Assembly: GCF_001039355.2 (NCBI RefSeq)
Contig: NW_019774625.1
Coordinates: 517,064 to 579,063 of the forward strand
Direction of reading: 5' to 3'
Origin: Lingula anatina
Taxonomy: Eukaryota > Brachiopoda > Lingulata > Lingulida > Lingulidae
Length of the DNA: 62,000 nt
Shown: positions 45,144-57,614 of the stretch, piece by piece
How the letters are laid out: each line of letters starts with the position of its first letter
Numbering within the stretch: position 1 is the stretch's first letter
Notes under the pieces: generated by a model
What the model was told of the DNA's origin: nothing
Database searches by the model: none
What the model saw: the letters and a program-made list of their open reading frames with translations, nothing else
Program-made: the position numbers and the translations under genes

Positions 45144-48100
45144 ATGGAGGAGGATTTTGAAGCCATGTTTGCTGACGAACTGGAAATGATGAATGAGATG
45201 GACGGTGCGTACATGTAATTACCTCAACTGCCATATGTAACAATGCTAACACATAGTTTCCCATGTTAGAATGTCGCCAAATGTAGGGAATAAAGTGCAG
45301 CATTGTTTGTAAGTAATAAAGTATTCATTTCAATGTTAATTCACGTAGTTTAACTGTTAGCTTCCTTCTAGTGTTACTACTAGTAGCAGGGGTAATCCTA
45401 GAGAGGGGTAAGAAACGTCCATTGTTCTCGTCAGTGAGGCTAACCAAATTCAGGGTATGTACGCACAGACAGAAAACCATGTATTGTGGGAACGTTACTA
45501 ATGAAGCCACTGGTAGTACTAGTAGATATCAGTCAGTAGTCTTGAACAAGCACCTCCTTGACGAGTGAACAGTTGTCAAAAACAAAAGACCCAGGTGTGG
45601 TAGATCGACTACTGTTCGCGCGTGCCGCAAAGACCAAGCCTAATTGCCCCTCAAGGTCACTAACTAATATCCGGTGCTGACGGTTAGGCTCGTCATAATC
45701 ATATAAATAGCGCGTTTCCACCCCCTGCTAGTAGTAGTACTAACGTACGTTTACTTTGATACATGCATGTGGCGACTTCATACATTTTTAAGTTTGGAAT
45801 TTCTGGTAGGTGATATGACTGAAATATTATGAAGAAATATATTTTAGTATATTAAGCAACACTGTGTGATCGAGAAAAATGCATCATATCATTTACAGAT
45901 TATGAACCATATCCTAAGTCAAAAAGAAGTCTGGCTTTCACTCCATCTAAAGGAACTGGCAAGGACCCAGTGGACCTCAATGACAGCATACTGACACCTT
46001 TGGACAGTCCAAGTGAAAATACAGGCATGTGTTATGTCCAGTCATGGCCAAACTTGACAGCTAATTCTGGCCTAACACCCTACAGTATCTGTACCCAGTA
46101 GTGAGCAGTTTTACAGGCTATTTCCAAATTTGTGCATTTATTGACAAGGGATAACTTCTAACACACCACTCTGATATGTTCATAATTTTAAGTTGTCAGC
46201 TGACTTTTTGAGCTTTTCTTACAATATTTTGGGCCTGCACAATCTAGGCAGGGCTTTGCAATATCCATATTTTAGAAGACCCCTAAGCCTGCAATGATTT
46301 TGCCCTGCCTGTTACATATACCCAGTACATATCGACCTATAGTGCATTTGCAAGTTCATGAAAAATTTCCATGCTTATACTTGTATATAAAATATAAGTC
46401 AAATGCTTTAAAAAAACTCTTGCTAAATTATTAATTCAGCAAACTTGGAAAGTACGTTTTTTTATACCTGCAAATTCTTCATCGATCTGGTTAAAATCAC
46501 TATAACTGGAAAAAGAAAAAGGCTAAAAGTAATGTAAAAATCACAATCATAACTTTTTGTTTCAGATCTGTCCAACAAAAGGAAAAAGAGAGAAAAGGAT
46601 GTCTTTGGTGATTTGTCAGATTCTGATGGTGATGTTGAGGAGGCTTTGCCCAAGATAGGTTAGTCTGAGGCTTTATAAGAGATTGAGTTTCATTTAGTCA
46701 AGAGATCTTTGGTAGTAATTTTCTCTTACAAAAAATCTTTTCATTTCTGTGATTATTGTCTTATCTATTCTCTGTGGAAGTAGTAACAAAATAAGAACAC
46801 GATTCTCAAAGGACTGAAAAATTGGAATATAAAAGGTAAAAAGTTTTATATGCCACTGGAATGAAATTTTGTTACTGAAAGTACATTAACTATGAAATCA
46901 TCATTGGATAAACTGAGATAGATTCGAGTTTGTTTTGTCAATTTTTGTTAGTGCAAAATAAAAAAAATTGCAACTGCATCAATAATTATCATGCTGTATT
47001 ATAACCTTTTGATTACAGCTCCACAAAGAAAGAGAGTCAAATTATCCCCTCAAAAATCGCTTTCCATACCCAAAAATCGACCCGAACCAGGTTTAGATGA
47101 TTTTGAAATCACGCCCCCTCCATCTCCAACCCTTGTTTTGGAGAAACGCATCTTAGCCCAAAGAAACAAAACTACAACCAGTATCTTGGCAGAGCCAACA
47201 AACAGCAGGGATGCTTACCAAACCCGAGTGCTTGATAGTAAGTAAACCAACAGGCATTTAATTGAACCGTTCTCTGTAGAACTTAACATTTTGATTTATT
47301 TTCATATAGTCTTAGGCTGTATTCCCAGAGCTTTTAGATCGATCTATCCCCGCGGGGAGTCTCACTAGATTGCTGTCAGATAATCCGGCTTAAATGTCCG
47401 TCCCGCCTACTACAAGCTGTAAGGGGGTAATTAACTTTCGTGTCCGCTCAACTGACAGCTATTTAGCATGAACCCCCAGGGAGTTAGGTCGATCTAAAGT
47501 AGATCGATCTAATCTCTGGAAATGGGGGTCTTAATGCAATGCAAAATTGTAAGCTACATTTTCAGGATTTGCAGTTTTTATAACTTTTGCCCATGCATAT
47601 TAGGGTGTATGGTGGTAAAGCAAAGTGTATAAAATAAAGAAGATGGAAAAATAAAACATTTGAAATAATAGGATTTTTTTTCTGGTATTTGGTTATTGGA
47701 TGCCGGAGGATTAAGTAGATTAAAAAATGCACACATCATATTGTTTTAGGTTATGATTACGACCGTCCCAGAGTGTTCAGAAGAATTCCTGCTGGGAATT
47801 TTATATCTGTAACAGGGGTTGATGGAACAAGAGCCTACATGAAAGTGAAAGAAGATAGTATATTGACAAAAGAGGTATATATTCTGATGGAATAGTAAAG
47901 TATAAAGTTTATTAAGCTGAATGCCATCGAGGTCTATCAGGCAATATTTGGTTATGGTTGTTATACATTTTCATAACATTGAGATTAAAGATGCAAAAAT
48001 GATGTAGATTAGAGTTTGTGTGGTTGGGAAATCCAGATATTTATGTGGTTAGTGGTTGGTTGCATTTTCCAAATTTAAGGTCCACACAATTTTATTTTGT

Positions 48101-48419
48101 ATCAGGAGGATGCAGCTTTTTCTGCGACCAGTTCACACTTGCTGGGAATGTCCTTTGAAGCACTGAAGGATCAAGTGGAACAAGAGGTAGAACAGGACAC
48201 CATTAACTTTTTTTATTCAATGTATATTTTTTTATTGCTTAATCTTTATTTTTAAACATGAGATTGAATTTTTGTTGATTACATGTATTAATTATGAATT
48301 ATTTTATTGTCAGACTTTAAACTTCCAGATGTTTTTTAATGATTTTTATGGAAATTATCATTTCAGAGGAGAAACAGAGTAATTAAAGAATCAATAAGAC
48401 TGACTAATCAGCTTAACAG
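45144..48419 (+). CDS. CHTF18: CHTF18 exons 1-7: N-terminal region
   Basis: A strong Kozak context (AACATGG) supports the start. The region is acidic and basic by turns, with [12 protein letters not shown] and [12 protein letters not shown] (possible nuclear signal), then [10 protein letters not shown]. The conserved [19 protein letters not shown] and RAYMKVK block follows. Exon 2 ends at a GC donor (GCATGT at 46025). Exon 7 uses donor GTTGGT; the alternative GTAATT four bases on would put TGA in frame. Confidence 0.85.
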
Positions 48420-51400
48420 GTTGGTAATTGTTTTAAAATTTTGGATGTTTTTTGGTTAGAATGATGAACAGATATTTGTATATATCCGTTTTATATCTAG
48501 ATACAGGTTTAATTTAGCGGCCATCTTCACTTTAAAAATGTTTGCAGTATTAGCATATTATTTTTTTACAGGGAATTTGACACAGATCTTGGTTTGGATG
48601 ATGAGTTAACAAGTGATTTGCCTGAAGACCATGACATGCTTGATAAAGAAGTGGAAAGTGATGGAGATATGAAGCATGAGCTGTGGGTAGAACAATACAG
48701 ACCCCGTCAATATACACAGCTCTTAAGTGATGAGGTACACACTCTTTTGAGAAACGATGTGCACTTATTTCAACTTTAATGGGAACACCTGTTGGTGTTT
48801 ATAGATGTATACGTATAAGATTTTCTTTAAAGCTGGTAATTATCATTTTAATTTCAATCTGTGTATATTTTTTCTCATGTGCTTTTTCTCATTGACATTG
48901 TTATTTGATGAATTTTGGTTGAACCTTGGTAGACAGGGAATGGGATTAAAAATGATATTTTTCAGTAACTGCTGGTGCCTGAGAAACCCCTCTAAATCTT
49001 TATATAGACTCCAGAAATACTTTCAGGGTGGAGTTGAAAAATTACTAGCACTTCAGAGTTGTTGCATTTTTTTTCCTCACACACACACACACATGCAAGC
49101 AAGCAAATTGCAGTATGCATATACACTTTTTATCCTTAATTCAGAATATCTTTTATTTTATTTCCATTTTGCAGAGCACTAACAGAACGTTGCTGCACTG
49201 GCTGAAGTTGTGGGACCATGTTGTGTTTGGAAAGGAGAAGAAAGTTCCTAAAGCAAAGCAAGAAGAAAAGAGCAAAAAAGATGGCAAGAAAAAGAACTTT
49301 AAAAAGCAGGAGGAAGTGACAGAGGATTTGGACAAACTAGGAAGGCCAATGCAAAAGGTATTTTCAGATAAGAGAATTTAAATTGGAAGAAATATGAAAT
49401 ATTTTCATTTTTCTTTTTTTTTAACTATTTAAGTCACTGGTAAAAACTGTCTCTAATGTGATTGTTGGCCTTGCAATATTATTGGCAGATGCCAAAGTCA
49501 TAAGTCATGGGTGTTTTTTAAAATGATCAGTATGTGATTTTAAGAATAACTCTATTATATGTGTTGAATTTTTATAAAGGTGAATAATTTGTTAAATTTC
49601 AGATAGCTTTGCTGTGTGGTCCCCCAGGTCTCGGTAAGACCACTTTGGCCCATGTAATTGCAAGCCATGCTGGGTATAATGTAGTTGAGATGAATGCCAG
49701 GTAAGACAGGTTGACCCCCACATTTCTGACTAAGGGCTCATTACCTTAAACACCATGGGTCTGTGTCGATAAACTCTGTAGGAATTCTCACTGAGAGCGA
49801 TCAGCTTAACAGATTAACGCACCTTCTGGCATTAAGTAGAAAACAGAAAAGCTGGTGATTATACGAGTACATTGAAAACAAAAGGAGGCATTCCATTCAG
49901 TTAAGCTGATTGAACTTAGCAATGTCCACACAGAGTTGGGTCGATCCACATAGATCAATAGTGTCTTTATGAGAATGAGGTCTAAATCTCTGGCCAATGG
50001 ACAGTTTAGTGAACTGGCTTTTCTTCACTATCAGAGATTAATTTTTGACTATCAGACAGGTGTGATCCTTTTGAATATGAGGAAAAAACTGTTAGCTTAA
50101 AACTAATGATGAAAGCATGGATCACCTCACTCTGGTTTAATTGAGATTTAAATTTCAGTCATAAGCAAAATGGAGAACAAAAAAGTTTTAGTGTGCAAGT
50201 TTGCTCTAATAATAAGTTATGATCATCTTAGCATCTTGTATTTCTTGTATATTGCAGTGATGACCGATCTCCAGAATTTTTTAAGAATAAGATAGAATCT
50301 GCTACCCAAATGAAAGCAGTAATGGGAGCAGACCCAAGGCCGAACTGTCTGGTCATTGATGAGATTGATGGTGCTCCTTCTGTAAGAAAAACATAAATTA
50401 GCCATGTCTCTCTCCTGATTAAACAGGCACAATATTTCATTTAATTCGACTACTGCTGATATATCTTTAGTAGACTAAATTTAGTCTAAAAGTTTAGAAT
50501 TTTTTTATAGATCTTTTGTGGAACAGGTGTATGGATTCGTCTTTTTAAAAAATCACATGCTAGACAATTGAAGTTCTGTGCCTTGGTCATCCAGAGTAGT
50601 TCCAGTTTTTAACAGTGTTAAATATTTAGATTTTGCTAATGTGATATTGGCTGGAAATTATACTTTGTAATCAGTTGTTAGTATTAGTGACTTTCAAACA
50701 CCTTTAATTTTATTATTTATTTTTATTTATTCTTTTTCCCCTTAATATATATTTAATTTTGTATTTTTGTTATTTTTTTATTTAGCAATCTATCAATATT
50801 TTGATGTCATTCATCAAAGGTGAAGAAAAGGTCACCAAAAAGAAAAAGAAGAGTGAACGGATTCTGTTAAGACCTGTTATCTGTGTTTGTAATGATTTGT
50901 AAGTCTTTTTATTATTCTTCATGACAAATTTCTTATGAAGAAATGTGGATTGAATCTAGATATTTGTGCTTTGTTTGATTTTGGTATTATAAATGGCATT
51001 TTGTCTTGAAAAATATGTATTACGTAGAATTCCAACTTTTCTTAACCTATAACAGTAGTGCCACTGAAATATCAATACACCTTTCTTTTCTACCTGTCTG
51101 ATGCATCAGTCAAGAGTATCAATACCTTTGTTTCAGGTATGTGCCTGCTCTGAGGACATTACGACAAAATGCCCTGGTTTTACACTTCCCTCCCACTGCC
51201 TCTGCACAGCTGGCTTCTAGATTACTAGAGGTATGTTGAGTCTGAGTCTGCTTGCTGGTAATGTATTGATCCCCCCCCCCCCCCCCCTTTTACACATGTG
51301 TTTTCAAAAAAATTGATGATTTTTGACCACTCTGATTAGTGTTTGATATCTGTTCATTGTTATGGAATTGAAAATAAATTAGAATTATATTAGGTGGATT

Positions 51401-52555
51401 ATAAAAAAGGTAATTAGTGATTTTGTAATTTTTATTTAAAGAAGCTCTGAGAAGTTTTTAATTGGCTTTTTCTGTACTGTCACCAATAAACTACAATGAT
51501 TATGGTTACAGACATTTATAAACATGATATTTATTTAGTCTTTGTCCAATTTAAGCATATCTTACCTTGGTGTAGAACAAACAAATGAAATAACTACATT
51601 TGCAGTGTGTTATCTTTCAGATTAGTAGAATGAATAAAATCAGTACAGACATGTCTGCCTTGCTCCAGCTGTGTGAGAAGACCAATAATGACATCAGATC
51701 CTGTCTGAACACGCTGCAGGTATGTGGCTGTCAAATAATGACATCAGATCTTGTCTGAACACGCTGCAGGTATATGGCTGTCAAATTGGCTGAGTACACA
51801 ACTAGACTAAGTTAAACCCAAAATCAAAAACATCTTAACTGACATGAACAGATGACCAGTTTGATTAAAGGTGGGGATCTGAACTTTTTAGACATGATGA
51901 GGTTACCCAGGTAATCCGGTCACATGGTGATGTAAGTTGGTCAACTCGCTGTCTGAGTTAGTTCTGTTTTGGACACAACCATTCACAGCACATTTTGTAC
52001 AATATCATTTCCACCCAGGTTAGTCATTCTTTCATCATAACACCCTGCAGGTGGTATTAGAGTGAACAGAGACCTTTTTTTCACATCTAATGCTAAACCC
52101 ATACTTACATGTACACTTATATAACACCTTTGAATGCTGGATGTCTCCCTGTCAAAGTATGCCATGGTGTGGCGTTGAAAAAGGTCAAATTGTCATGTAA
52201 AAGGTGTCAAATCTTTTCACCAAGATAACATTACAAGCAAATGTTATTGATTAGCTGATATTGGCCTTAAATGCATTCTCTGAGGTTTTGTAAAATTTCT
52301 TGTCGGAGCATTGTACAGGTAATGTGATATCTTATCGCTCCTAACATGACACAGGTATGTGTAAAGTGTTTAAGTGACCCAGTCATCCGGCAATCTGACA
52401 TAATCATGAGAACACAGCACAGGTGTTATGACATCATGTTTGATGTATGAAGAATTATGTAATGTCCACAAGGTATCTTACTGTTGATGTGTAATGTTGC
52501 CAGGTCATGTTTCACCTTGATTAAATTGCATAATTACGTCTCTCTTTCTCCCCTC

Positions 52556-52594
<39 letters not shown>

Positions 52595-55500
52595 AAAAAC
52601 ATATTGATGTTTTTGACTTGATTCTAATCCTGATTACATGACTTCATTTTTTTCCCTCACATTTATTTACTTTGTATATCAATTAATAAGGAACTGCAAT
52701 GCAACTCATGTCTTTCCATGTGTTCAGTTCGTCCAGAGGCAGAAGAAGGAACTGACCATGTCCAGTGTCCAGTCATTGAGTGTAGGACAGAAGGATGCTC
52801 ACAAAAGTCTCTTCTCTGTTTGGCAGGATATATTTCAAATGCCTAAACCTAAAAGGTGGAACATTTGATATCACTTATTATTTCACTTATTAATTCAATA
52901 ACAAACAGTTTGATACAGCCAAAACTAAATGTACATTGCATAGGTTGATCATTTTTTTGTATACTTTGCATCTACAATTGAAACATTTCAGGTTGAAACA
53001 AACAAACAAAAAACATTCATTAGAATACCTTTCATCCAGTATAAAACTGGTGGTATTAATTCATTTTTAGGAAAAGATTTGTCAATCCCCATGAGCGTGG
53101 AAGTGTTCAAGAAATGCAAGATCTCTTAGCACAGAACAATACATCCACATCAGGAAGGTAAGCCAGGATATTGAAAGTACATTTAGAAAACAATAACTTT
53201 GGGAAATTTAACATGCAGTGAGTTTTGTGGAAAAAGTAAGAAAAAAAAAGCACATTTGACATATAAACTTAATTTCATTTGTTGTGGAATTGTACCGAGC
53301 ACTTCAACAAAGGTAATTTTATCCTCCATTAATTCCTGAGAAAATCTTCAATTTGTCTTGTCCGTACAGGTTTCAGCACATCTATGAGGTTGCCATAGCA
53401 GCAGGAGACCATGAAAAAGTAACCCAGGGAATCTTTGAAAATTATTTAGAGATGAAAATTAAGGACCCAAGATTTGATGGGGTAAGGCATGTGATATTGT
53501 AGGATTTTATCTATAAAAGATTAATCTTTTTATATATTGGTAAGAATTTTTGATAAGTGTATTTCATGAATTATATTTTTGTCAGGCCTGTGTTTAAAGT
53601 GACCAATGACAGTTGTCAGTGACCATTTTACAAAAAAAAATTACTTATGTATTTGATTGTTATTTGTATATTATAATTACCTGCATTTTAATGAATCATA
53701 GCCAGCAAATTTGTAAAAATGATCAGTTGTTGTCTATATGTACTAAGTACATGTTAACTCACATATTATAGTTGACCCTGGCCAGTGAATGGCTGTGCTA
53801 TACAGACCTGGTGAACCAGCAGATAGCTCACTATCAGCTCTATATAATGATGCGCTACCTGCCATACCTACCTGTGGTCTTCCACCTGCTGTTTGCTTCC
53901 ACATCATACCCCAAGTTGTCTTATCCACACAGTCAATATGAGGTAAGGTTTAGGAATATCCCCCACATGGTCAGTATGAAATAAAGTTTGGGGATATCCC
54001 TCATACTGTCAGTATGAGGTGAAGTTTGGGGATATCCCTCACATAGTCAGTCTGAGGGAAGGTTTAGGGACATTCCTGGGCTCATACACACATTTAATTT
54101 AATGAAATACTGTAGAAGATTGGGCAAAAGGAAGTATAAAAAGTTTTGTTATTTTTCTTCATCATTTTTTATTGATTTGTTGAATATTACATTATTTGGC
54201 TAAAACAAAGTATATGCTTTAAAAATATATACCATTAGGTTCTTAAATGCTGCATTTGAAAAGGGGGACATCTCTTTGTATTCTTGTCAGAAATAATTGT
54301 GGAATGCCAAATTGGAAAATTAAAAAGTTTTGCAGCATTTGGATAAATATTATTTGCATGAAACTGAAAACACTTCTAGCTTATACCTATGAACTATGTA
54401 TTTTCAGTGCACCACTAAGTTGGCCAAGTCAGAAAACCTGGTGAATGCCATGATGAATGAGATGGCACCCTCTGTGAGGAAAAATTTGAACATCCCCATA
54501 ATTGTGCTGGAGGTTCTGCCATCTCTGCTGGGCATCATTACACCCACACTGAGACCTGTAGGTTTTATCATATTTTGGCAGGTTTTTAAATTATTGTTAT
54601 TTTTATAAAATTTTATCTCTTAAAATGTAATTAAGGCTTGTATTTGTAAGATTCACACATCAGACATCCATTGTGTGTAGAAAAAAAATCCTAGTAAGTT
54701 TCAATTGTCAAAAATCTATCTGAAAAAACAAGATTTAGAAAATTCAAAAAGGTTGGACTGGGATATAATTGTGGTGAAATATCTTTTGGAATACTTCAAA
54801 AGAGTAAGAGAATACGACTCCTGCTGAGTTGCTGGACCTTGAGAACACTATCTGAATTTTCAGTATTAAAATTTGAATAAATCTTACAATGCAATATTAC
54901 CATATTATAATTTTGGATTTGTATTTTCACAGTTGTTCTAACTTGTATGTATATTGAAGTTATTCTGTGGAAACAGAATGATCTGGAACTGTTGTTCTGT
55001 ACGCGATGGTTTCAGGTGAACACACAGCTTTACAGTGCCAGGGAGAAGGCGGATATGAACCACCTGATTCAGATCATGATTGCTTATAACATGACGTATC
55101 GCCAGGAAAGGACACCAGAGGGACAATACACATACGTTCTTGATCCGTAAGTAACATAAAGATATTATGAACAGTTTTCAAACAGCATTTGAAAATCCCA
55201 TACTTTTTCAATTTTAATGGTTTTGTATGGGGTAGTCGATAAGTCCATAGCAATTATGCAAGGGTGTGGTTTTTACTTATGCTGTGTATGTAACATTTCC
55301 AGCACTCTGTCATTTAGTAATAATGAACATTTCTCTGTATTTGTGTAATTTGTCAAAAAAAGCAAAGATTGGTCAAATTTTGCGAAATGAACACAGTACC
55401 ATTAGAGCTGTGACAAAAAATTTAAAAGCTGATCAAATTAAGCTCCTTAATAATTTATGTTTGCTTTCTCATCTATTCCCAAACATAAGAAAATTGCTCT

Positions 55501-56951
55501 AGCTGGTCTCCTTTAGACATAATGGGGTTAACCAACTTACTGTGTTCATGTTGTGAAACTAACCCAAGACTTAATTTCTTGGCATTGCAAGCAAGTACGC
55601 CATGTGACAAGGAACAATAGTGTGTGGCCTTGTGAAGTGTATGAATGTTCACATAAAAGGATAAAGCTCAGTTCAAGTCTTTTATGGCCGGCTTGCACAC
55701 TTATCAAGCATCTCTCAGAGCTTTCACTAGTTTGTAATGTATTTGTGTACTTTTATTGTATAGCAGCCAGTGAGTTAAGGAATGTGATTTTCTGGGTATG
55801 TGTGGGTGTATGTGCATGTGTGATCATAACATTTTGTCGTCACTGTTGGCAAGTATCTACATCATTGGAATTGAAAACTTGACACATTTTGTTCTGTACA
55901 GGACAGTGACTCACTTGATTGAGCATAAGATGTAGTTCAACATGAGCAGAGCATGATAGCATTTAATATTTTATCTTTGATTTATTTGTTCATCTTCAAG
56001 GAGTTTAGATGAAGTGGTTCACTTCACAGGGTTGAAGCCTGAAAGACAGTTAACCTATGCAGCTAAACAGCTGATAGCCAGGGAGGTGAGCTGTGAAGTT
56101 TTTAATGTGTGAAAGCTAATCAGACTGACCTGCTTCATCATGCAAGTTGTAATTCTGGTCAGATATTAAATTTATAAGGGGTAAATGAATTGAGTCTTAA
56201 CTTGATTTAAACATTTATCCAGGAAGTGCAGTTCCTTTTGATATTAAGAAATAATAAGAAAAAAACATACTGTTTGGGCTGTAATTAACACATGACCTTC
56301 AATCTTTCCAAAGTGGTAACTATGATTTTAAGTAAAGAAGAAAAAAATAACTTTAAATGTGATGTGTGATTGAAAAAAAAAATTCAAATTATTTTTAGTG
56401 GTACTATTCTCTGTCCACATTAAAATATGTATGCGGACCTTTTTCTTTCAGATTGAGTTGGAGAAGATGAGAAGAAGTGAGGCAGTACTTGAAAGGTGTG
56501 TAGGCAGGCACTTTAGTCTGGGTTCACTGCTCCCACCCCCACATATTTAAATTTCATTATTTACACATATTTTCTCCATCTTAACTCATTTTTATAATCA
56601 TTTCATATATATTTATATATTTTATATATCGTAGATGAATTATATATGAATCATTATTCAACAATTTCACAATTTGACAAACATGAAATAATAGTTCTTT
56701 CAGCATTTTGAGTCCCAAAAAAATAAAAAAATTGAAAGCTCTTGCCCAATAATACTACTACATGTAAGAAGCAAATGCACTCTTTTTCATCTACTATAAC
56801 ATGCACGTACATACATGATTGATCATTTTGTCATCACTGCAGAGCTGAGAAGCAGCCTGTAGCTCCAGTAACAAAGAAGTCGGCCAACCCTGCCGTACCT
56901 AACCACCTGCAGAAGCTGGAGGCCAAGCCGATCAGGGAGGTGGAGGAAAAG
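45144..56951 (+). CDS. CHTF18: CHTF18/Ctf18, large subunit of the alternative PCNA clamp loader (C-terminus beyond window)
   Basis: Twenty-three exons join in frame to 883 residues: 45144-45204, 45899-46024, 46566-46658, 47019-47237, 47750-47874, 48106-48186, 48367-48419, 48572-48734, 49175-49357, 49603-49700, 50258-50381, 50786-50898, 51137-51230, 51621-51719, 52728-52855, 53071-53157, 53370-53481, 53772-53942, 54408-54557, 55016-55146, 56001-56085, 56452-56495, 56843-56951. It starts [16 protein letters not shown], like human CTF18. Walker A is GPPGLGKTT, Walker B CLVIDEID, sensor 1 ICVCNDL and sensor 2 region [11 protein letters not shown]. With RFC2-5, DCC1 and CTF8 the family loads PCNA in cohesion and leading-strand synthesis. 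Human CTF18 has 975 residues; the DFFGR...NAVRR end expected after EVEEK is missing here. Confidence 0.93.
45373..45744. mobile_element. Inverted-repeat element in CHTF18 intron 1
   Basis: The left end GTTACTACTAGTAGCAGGGG and the reverse complement of the right end (GTTAGTACTACTACTAGCAG) match with a small gap and continue into GGGG. About 370 bp, no coding capacity. A target duplication is not clear. Its CpG content is above that of the surrounding intron. Confidence 0.6.
47315..47530. mobile_element. MITE in CHTF18 intron 4, TTA target duplication
   Basis: Left GGCTGTATTCCCAGAG against reverse-complemented right GACCCCCATTTCCAGAG, then TTAGATCGATCTA in both termini. TTA flanks at 47312-47314 and 47531-47533. 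216 bp, non-coding, GC- and CpG-richer than its surroundings. Confidence 0.7.
48572..51719 (+). CDS. CHTF18: CHTF18 exons 8-14: AAA+ clamp-loader module
   Basis: [18 protein letters not shown] is the RFC-type entry motif. A Lys-rich insert ([20 protein letters not shown]) precedes Walker [12 protein letters not shown] and [11 protein letters not shown] are close to the human protein. All catalytic motifs are intact. Exon 14 ends in a tandemly duplicated donor. Confidence 0.92.
49734..49982. mobile_element. MITE in CHTF18 intron 10, TAA target duplication
   Basis: Left GGGCTCATTACCTTAAACAC and reverse-complemented right GACCTCATTCTCATAAAGAC. The inverted match extends about 75 bp to ATCAGCTTAAC. 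TAA lies at 49731-49733 and 49983-49985. The right part (GAGTTGGGTCGATCCACATA) resembles GAGTTAGGTCGATCTAAAGT in the element at 47315, so they are one family. It sits 33 bp after a splice donor. Confidence 0.7.
51271..51288. repeat. Poly-C tract in CHTF18 intron
   Basis: C homopolymer of about 18 bases followed by TTTT, 40 bp after the exon 13 donor. It is the same type of tract that borders the gaps near 41430 and 43610. Confidence 0.9.
51683..51786. repeat. 50-bp tandem duplication covering an exon end and its splice donor
   Basis: AATAATGACATCAGATC..TGTCTGAACACGCTGCAGGTAT is present at 51684 and again 50 bp later. The first copy is the real end of CHTF18 exon 14 (donor GTATGT at 51720). 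The second has donor GTATAT at 51770. Use of the second would insert a TGA in frame. Confidence 0.9.
52558..52591. repeat. (CT)n microsatellite
   Basis: Perfect CT run in CHTF18 intron 14, preceded by a pyrimidine-rich tract. Confidence 0.95.
52728..56951 (+). CDS. CHTF18: CHTF18 exons 15-23: collar and C-terminal region
   Basis: Characteristic blocks are [80 protein letters not shown] and [14 protein letters not shown], all recognisable in human CTF18. Exon 23 ends [12 protein letters not shown] at donor GTGGGC. Confidence 0.9.
53923..54080. repeat. 38-bp minisatellite, four units, starting in CHTF18 exon 18
   Basis: GTCAATATGAGGTAAGGTTT (53932) recurs as GTCAGTATGA.. at 53970, 54008 and 54046, exactly 38 bp apart, each followed by a GGGATATCCCTCA-like end. 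The first unit contains the exon end and donor; unit three carries a similar GAG|GTGAAG. Confidence 0.85.
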
Positions 56952-57034
56952 GTGGGCTCTCTGCCATTGTCTGAAATAATGATGATCAGCTTTCTTATGT
57001 ACTGTTTAAAATTGTTATACACATGTGTGTACAT

Positions 57035-57182
57035 GTGTCTCCTTTTAATCTATTTTTTTATTTTTCAACATTTTGATATCTTTCTAGTTCAAAATATTTT
57101 TAATGTGCGCATTTATATTGTCTTAATGCACTGTCTGTTTCAGCCTTGTCACCTCAAGTACATTCTCTGCTTTGCCAGTAGC

Positions 57183-57213
<31 letters not shown>

Positions 57214-57363
57214 NCGTGTGTCCTTTTAATCTATTTTTTTATTTTTCAACATTTTGATATCTTTCTAGTTCAAAATATTTTAATGTGCGCATTTATGTCG
57301 TCTTAATGCACTGTCTGTTTCAGCCTTGTCACCTCAAGTACATTCTCTGCTTTGCCAGTAGTT
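57035..57363. repeat. Direct repeat of about 148 bp separated by poly-T and an N
   Basis: CCTTTTAATCTATTTTTTTA at 57041 recurs at 57222. Both copies run to TTTGCCAGTAG and then a long T run. A single N at 57214 separates poly-T from the second copy. Probably a repeated contig end. Confidence 0.8.
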
Positions 57364-57614
57364 CTTTTTTTTTTTTTTTTTTTTTTTTGGTGGTATAATA
57401 AACCAGGTGGCTTGTGATCAGTAGAATTATATGATATTGCCAGTAACCTGCAGACCTTTCCATCAATATTTGATAGCCGAGCAGCTTTTATGTTGTCTGT
57501 GCCAATATCTGGAGTGAACATTAAGTGAATTATTAAAGCCACAAAGTATAGTAATATCCATAATTCTCACCTTTTACTCGCTGGTAGTGCTAGGCAAAAA
57601 GGCTTTATTCTGAA

